Shown: in pieces, positions 59,476 through 64,000 of the stretch
How the letters are laid out: each line of letters begins with the position of its first letter
How positions within the stretch are numbered: position 1 is the first letter of the stretch
Assembly (NCBI GenBank): GCA_965153455.1
Contig: OZ234498.1
Location: 15,314,001 to 15,378,000 of the forward strand
Reading direction: 5' to 3'
Source of the DNA: Sphagnum compactum
Lineage: Eukaryota; Bryophyta; Sphagnopsida; Sphagnales
DNA: 64,000 bases
Position numbers and translations under genes: made by a program
Notes under the pieces: generated by a model
What the model was told of the DNA's origin: nothing
Database searches by the model: none
Seen by the model: the letters and a program-made list of their open reading frames with translations, nothing else

Positions 59476-59645
59476 CATCAGCACACCATCCATCCATCCA
59501 TCAGAAGCCCTGATGTCTCCACTCAAACTTAGCTAGGTAACTTTTTACTTCTCCTCACAGAAGTGAAACCAACATCCACCATCCATCCATCCATTCTCCA
59601 TCCCTCAGCACACCATCCATCCATCCATCCATCCATCAGAAGCCC
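59421..59645. repeat. Direct duplication overlapping the palindrome, with (CCAT)n runs
   Basis: The segment 'acttctcctcacagaagtga', 'aaccaacatcca', (CCAT)n, 'tctccatcc(a/c)tcagcacacc', (CCAT)n, 'cagaagccctg' occurs at about 59419-59512 and again at about 59549-59645. Repeat counts differ between the two copies. Confidence 0.9.
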
Positions 59646-59845
59646 TGTTACAACTCGGTTGTGGATGGATAAACCCTAATTGAGTTGATATTGGGTTTCA
59701 CCACTTTGGTTAACTTATACTTCAGGTAAGTAAGTAAAGGTTAGGGTTTAGGGTTTACTAAGGTTACTAAGTGCCTCATCTACTAAGCATGTTCAGCCTT
59801 GCTCAGTAGTATGTGACCAAACATAAGTATTTTGGTATTTGAGTC

Positions 59846-59891
<46 letters not shown>

Positions 59892-62100
59892 TAGCCAAGG
59901 TCATTCACAAGTGGATTTAGTTAGATTTGGTTATTAGATAAATATGAAAGGAAACAATTAAACATCTTTTTGTTAATTGATGGTAATTATTGTCATAAAG
60001 CAAATAATTAAGTTTTGGAATGGAACTCAATGATAATATAATTATGTGAATTTTTTTTGGGGAAAAATAATCAAAAGATAATTTTGAAATAAAATTTCAA
60101 TAAGAAATATTCAAGTTTTAGGGTAAATCTCTTTGTCTAGCTAGTTTAACATGTATCGTAGTATTCATCGGGTTGTTAGTGGTAGGTACTTATTACTATT
60201 TCCTAGTTATTGTGGGATGAAATTATTTGGGTAAATATATTCTTTAAGGATAAGGTGATTAGCTTGAATTTACCAATCAACTAAGACATGTGATGTAAAT
60301 TTGAATACAAGCTTAAAACAAAAGAATGTGTGTGACTTGTGCAATGGGATTTTCTATGATTTTTAAAAAATTCTTTGGTCTTTCCTCATGTTGATTGTTT
60401 TCATTTTCTTTTCATGTATGCTGTTCCTTGGGAAGTTCAAAGGAGAGACAAATATAAATTAAAGGAAAGGGAAGATGTTATTTGTGTGAAAAAACAATGG
60501 GAAATGGAAGGTTGTGTCACATCTTTTTTTTATCGTTTGGTTTATTTTGATTTTTTGAATGCAATGAGAATACTTGGTGTTAATTTGATATATAATAATA
60601 TAGCTTTCAATTTAGATAATTAAAAAAAATCTTTTGTTTCTTAAATTGCTTGTGGGAATCAATCATTGGATGGTGGTCACAATAGGAAGGTAATTATTGC
60701 AACAAGAAAATAACCAATAAGAAAATAAAAATTACAAAGGACAAAGGCAACTTGTTGGTGATGTATTTTTTGTGACAAAGGTATTGTCCAAGGAGTGAAA
60801 GGTAATTACCTTCCAACCTTTCATATCCAATTCAATTTTTTTCATGGAAATGCATTTTCAAATGTGTTTTTAAATTTATTGTGTAAAAGTAGGATTACCT
60901 TCTAATGGGTAATCCATTTTAAAATGTTTTTTCCATTTTTAAAAAAAAATTGACAACCTTCCCCTGAAATGGGATTCCAATTGTCGAATTTGCGATCTGA
61001 CATCTTTATATATTTTTTGTTACCTACTTGAACCATGTACAAAAATGTGGCTGTTTTTCTGGATTTTCTTTTTCAAATCTTGGTGATTTTTCACAAAAAT
61101 TCATTTGAATTTACAAAAGAAAATTTCCATAATTTCGGTTGAAAAAAGGTTGTAAATTCCAGCCATTGGAAGTAGGTTGTTTAATGGACCCAAAAGGACC
61201 CAAAGGGAAGGACCAAAAAAAGGAAAAAACAAACATTCACCACTTGGATTTGATTTATTGATTTTCTTTTCAATTTTTTGATGTTGTGTCATTGGCCAAC
61301 ATGTCAAGAGGGATTTAGTTTTAAATGGCAATAGGTTGTCTCACTTTCTTTCTTTGAATGCATCTCTCTACCTATTCATTTTCATCACTTTTAAGAATTA
61401 ACACTTTGCAAAAATGTTAGGAGTGGAACTGATTTGCTCACGACTTTCTTTGAATGCATAGCACACATAGACACACGGATTTTGTCTTCTTTACTTTCTT
61501 TGAGTGCATCTAAATACTTGATGGAGCTTGACCTTTTCATTGTTCTTATTTGTTTGACTACCCAAGCCCACAATGCTTTGTAGCTTTGCAAAAAGAATTG
61601 TTGTTGAATTGGGTGTTGGTGTTATGTGTGAGTTTGACAACGTTGTGTGCATGCTCACTCCTTGGCATTATGTACATGTCCATTGCTTTCTTTTAGTGCA
61701 TTGTGTGCACCTTGATTTCGACTATTTTTTCTTTTTTAAGCACACCTGACTATATGCATATTTTATAACTTTGCAAAAAAAATTGTTGGCAAATTGGGCT
61801 TGGTGTTGTGCATTGTTGGGGCGCTCAATATTGGTGTTGCATATTCGTTCTGTGGGTTTTGTGTTGAACATGTACTCTGGCGAGTTTGGTGTTGGTGTGA
61901 GTTTATTCGTTTGTTCTTTGAGTTTAATAAATCAATAAATGTAAGTTTTAAACTTTTTGCTTCTTTTTATGTTTGAGAGTTGATTCCAAATGTTGTTTAC
62001 AATATTAATGTGTTTAGTTTTTTTTTAGGTTTTTGTTTTAATGCATGAAGAGCTTTAAGAACCTTTAGGGCTACTATAAAATGTGGGTTTAAGGTTTAGT
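59646..62100. other. AT-rich spacer with (TA)n, no gene recognised
   Basis: 'gttagggtttagggttta' lies at about 59740, and a (TA)n microsatellite at 59850-59887. Beyond that the sequence is AT-rich and stop-dense. Frames near 60375 and 61794 show no domain. Confidence 0.5.
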
Positions 62101-62265
62101 GTGTTTGTTTTTTGGTTTAAGTTTATGTCCTCAATGGCTGAAAAGCTTTAGCAACCTCGTTTTGTTGAAAATGTGGGTTTAAATAATTAGTTTTTTTGTT
62201 TAAGTTTTTATCTTCAATGGCTAAAGGGTTTCAACAACCCTATTTTGTTGAGAATGTGGGAATAG
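62030..62265 (+). repeat. Diverged tandem repeat, three units of about 80-90 bp
   Basis: 'ggtttaagttt', 'tcaatggctgaaaagcttta', 'gcaacctcgttttgttgaaa', 'atgtgggtttaa' is found with variation at about 62025-62105, 62115-62185 and 62200-62265. The last unit provides the first codons of the open frame that continues to 62510. Confidence 0.6.
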
Positions 62266-62763
62266 TTGATGAAGATGCTACATCTACTACCCCTAATCAA
62301 ATTAGATCTTCATCACTTTCAGATGTTGAAAGTGTGCATTTGGAATTTGGCAATGTAACATTGTTAGATGTTGTTAATGCTTCACAACTTGCGATTGTAG
62401 AAACACGAGTTGTGGCTTTAAAACTTCATAGCTACATGACCATATGTTGGGGATTTTTTGTTGTGAATAATGGGCTACTTGTGGATTTGGTGAATCCACA
62501 AATGTTGTAATGCATAATATGTAGATATGAACAAGCAACTAATGACGATTTGGCTCAAAGTTCTATTCTATGCAAAGGTTTAATTAAATACAACAAAGTT
62601 AATGGGATCACTCCCATGATTATGCATGTGCAAATTACACATTCGAAGTTATTTGTTTTAAGGAAACAACAACTTAATGTGCTGGCAGAACCTATTACTA
62701 TTCATGTTCGGCAACTAGGGAAGAAAAGGATGGGTCTTTCTAGTTGTGCAATTATATATTGAT
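62217..62763 (+). pseudogene. N-terminal (BED zinc-finger) remnant of a hAT-type transposase, copy C
   Basis: From about 62525 the + strand gives YEQATNDDLAQSSILCKGLI, KYNKVNGITPMIMHVQITHS, then KLFVLRKQQLN. I recognise the YNKVNGITPM..HV..HPKLF pattern that follows the BED-type finger in plant hAT proteins. The frame stops at 62761 without a catalytic domain. The preceding frame (62217-62510) is separated by a stop and could be an unrelated host fragment. The orientation is opposite to copies A and B. Confidence 0.55.
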
Positions 62764-64000
62764 TTTTTTTGGTGCCATAAAGATGTACAAAAAATTTGGT
62801 GAACACCAACAACAATTTTTAGATCTTGAACTTTTTTTTTAAAAAAAACTTGAAAATAATGTCAAAATGATGATTTTTTAGTGCACATGCCCGAGTTTAT
62901 GTCCAATGGGCATCACTCATTTTCATGCCCGTTATGCAAGCCCATGTGAAAAGAAAAACCTTCAATGCTTGTGCCCATTGAGTATGGGTTGCTTTAAAAA
63001 TTTCCAATGCCCATGCCTTCCGTGCTTCACAAATGGTTTTTAAAGAAAATGCCTTGCCCACTTGGTATGACTAGTCAAAGCCTACTTCTCAAGACAAGAA
63101 AATATTTATGGAATAAAAATGTTTTCATGGAATTGGTAAAACCAATTCTCAAGACAAGTTTTCTGCATATAATGCTTCTAATTTAACTATTCAAAATTCC
63201 ATATCCTTTCAAGACAAATTTTAACCAATCGTCGTTTCTTTCAAACTATCAGAATCACCTTGTCCAAACAAGTTTTAACACATAATGTTTCCATGTAAAT
63301 TTTCAAAATCACCTTTTCAAAGACAATTGTTAACATGTAATGTTTTCTTGGAAAATTGTCAAACAATTGACCATGTGAAATGAACCTTATAACAATTCCA
63401 ATTATTATCAGCAATTATCATCAAAGGAATTTTTAACGGTGTGTGAAGGATCTCACAATTATGGGAATCAACTAACAGGAACATTGATTACATTTTGGAA
63501 CATGTCTTGGTAGAACCCATTACCACCAAATAGGACAACATTACACACATGTTAGGCTTGACATGTTCCTAGATGGATGGAATATGCCCTTATGGTAATA
63601 AGAAATAAAAAAATTTAACAAATAAATATTGTAAAAAAATTCCATGATTTAGCACTAACTTTAAAAAGATAGAATTTCGGGACTATTCACCCATATGGGT
63701 ACTAGTTTAATAGCATCATTACAAACTACAAATGTTCACAATTCAATTGATATGTAGACTAGCACATGGCAATATGACATGTTTCTTTATCTCAATCACC
63801 AGAATTTGTGGTAGTGCCAAGTATTAAATTACAAAAATGGAATTTGAAATCTACAAAATGTGTAAATTCCTACCACTATTCATTGGTGGAAAATTAGATC
63901 AAACTCAAATCACATGTGATGAATTATTAATCTTTGCATTAAGCTTCTATTTTCATTGTAAATTCTACCTTGTTCTATTCCTTCCATTTTTGTCTAAACT
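62764..64000. other. AT-rich spacer to the window end
   Basis: Between 62885 and 63070 the words 'atgcccgttatgcaagccca', 'tgcccattg' and 'tgcccatgcc' recur. Between 63070 and 63380 'ctcaagacaagttttc' and 'caagacaattgttaacatgtaatg' type words repeat at about 60-base intervals. Both look like decayed arrays. No gene is recognised. Confidence 0.45.

Noticed and set aside
60375-60623. 82-codon frame MVFPHVDCFHFLF... as a gene
   Set aside because: It is isolated in AT-rich spacer, with no domain, no splice-linked partner exon and no recognisable similarity.

Overview
The window is nuclear DNA of a land plant. The genes are plant-type and split by GT-AG introns. They include a UBC33/34-type ER ubiquitin-conjugating enzyme, a tonoplast-type cytochrome b561, an LWD clock WD40 protein, the stomatal-cytokinesis coiled-coil protein SCD2 and a TMEM230-like membrane protein. 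The surroundings are AT-rich, full of microsatellites and decayed DNA transposons. The pogo-like and hAT-like remnants and the long spacers suggest a large, repeat-rich genome, and a non-flowering plant such as a fern or bryophyte is my guess. The sequence alone does not fix the species.

Layout: 1-8.2 kb is AT-rich and gene-poor, with a satellite-like array (4.3-5.4 kb) and a 76-bp tandem duplication (7.1 kb). 8.29-11.71 kb (+) is the nine-exon E2 gene. 13.18-15.49 kb (-) is the four-exon cytochrome b561 gene. 15.5-18.5 kb is spacer with a poly-G tract and a 67-bp x3 repeat. About 18.5-22.6 kb (+) is the LWD gene, with three coding exons and a probable intron in its 5' UTR. 24.64-25.73 kb (+) is an intronless gene for a protein with a degenerate trypsin-like fold, embedded in tandem repeats. 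25.7-34.9 kb is repeat and transposon debris, including a near-perfect foldback element (28.7 kb) and a dead pogo-like transposase (30.6-32.5 kb, -). 36.79-42.26 kb (+) is the 16-exon SCD2-like gene. 43.5-44.9 kb (+) is a small membrane-protein gene whose intron is a minisatellite. 47.2-52.3 kb holds two dead hAT transposases (-). 53.7-53.9 kb is a GC-rich minisatellite. 54.76-55.33 kb (+) is the two-exon TMEM230-like gene. 55.3-64 kb is spacer with twin palindromes (59.3-59.5 kb) and a hAT BED-finger remnant (62.5 kb, +).

The genes are independent eukaryotic transcription units, not an operon or pathway. Their likely roles are ER-associated degradation, transmembrane ascorbate electron transfer, circadian control, vesicle traffic at cytokinesis, mitochondrial respiration and endomembrane traffic. 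For five genes I reconstructed exon junctions by hand, and in each the summed exon lengths give one uninterrupted reading frame (241, 231, 343, 597 and 126 residues). I found no tRNA, rRNA or CRISPR array. The least explained item is the intronless trypsin-fold pseudoenzyme gene, whose tail, stop codon and 3' flank form a three-copy tandem repeat.
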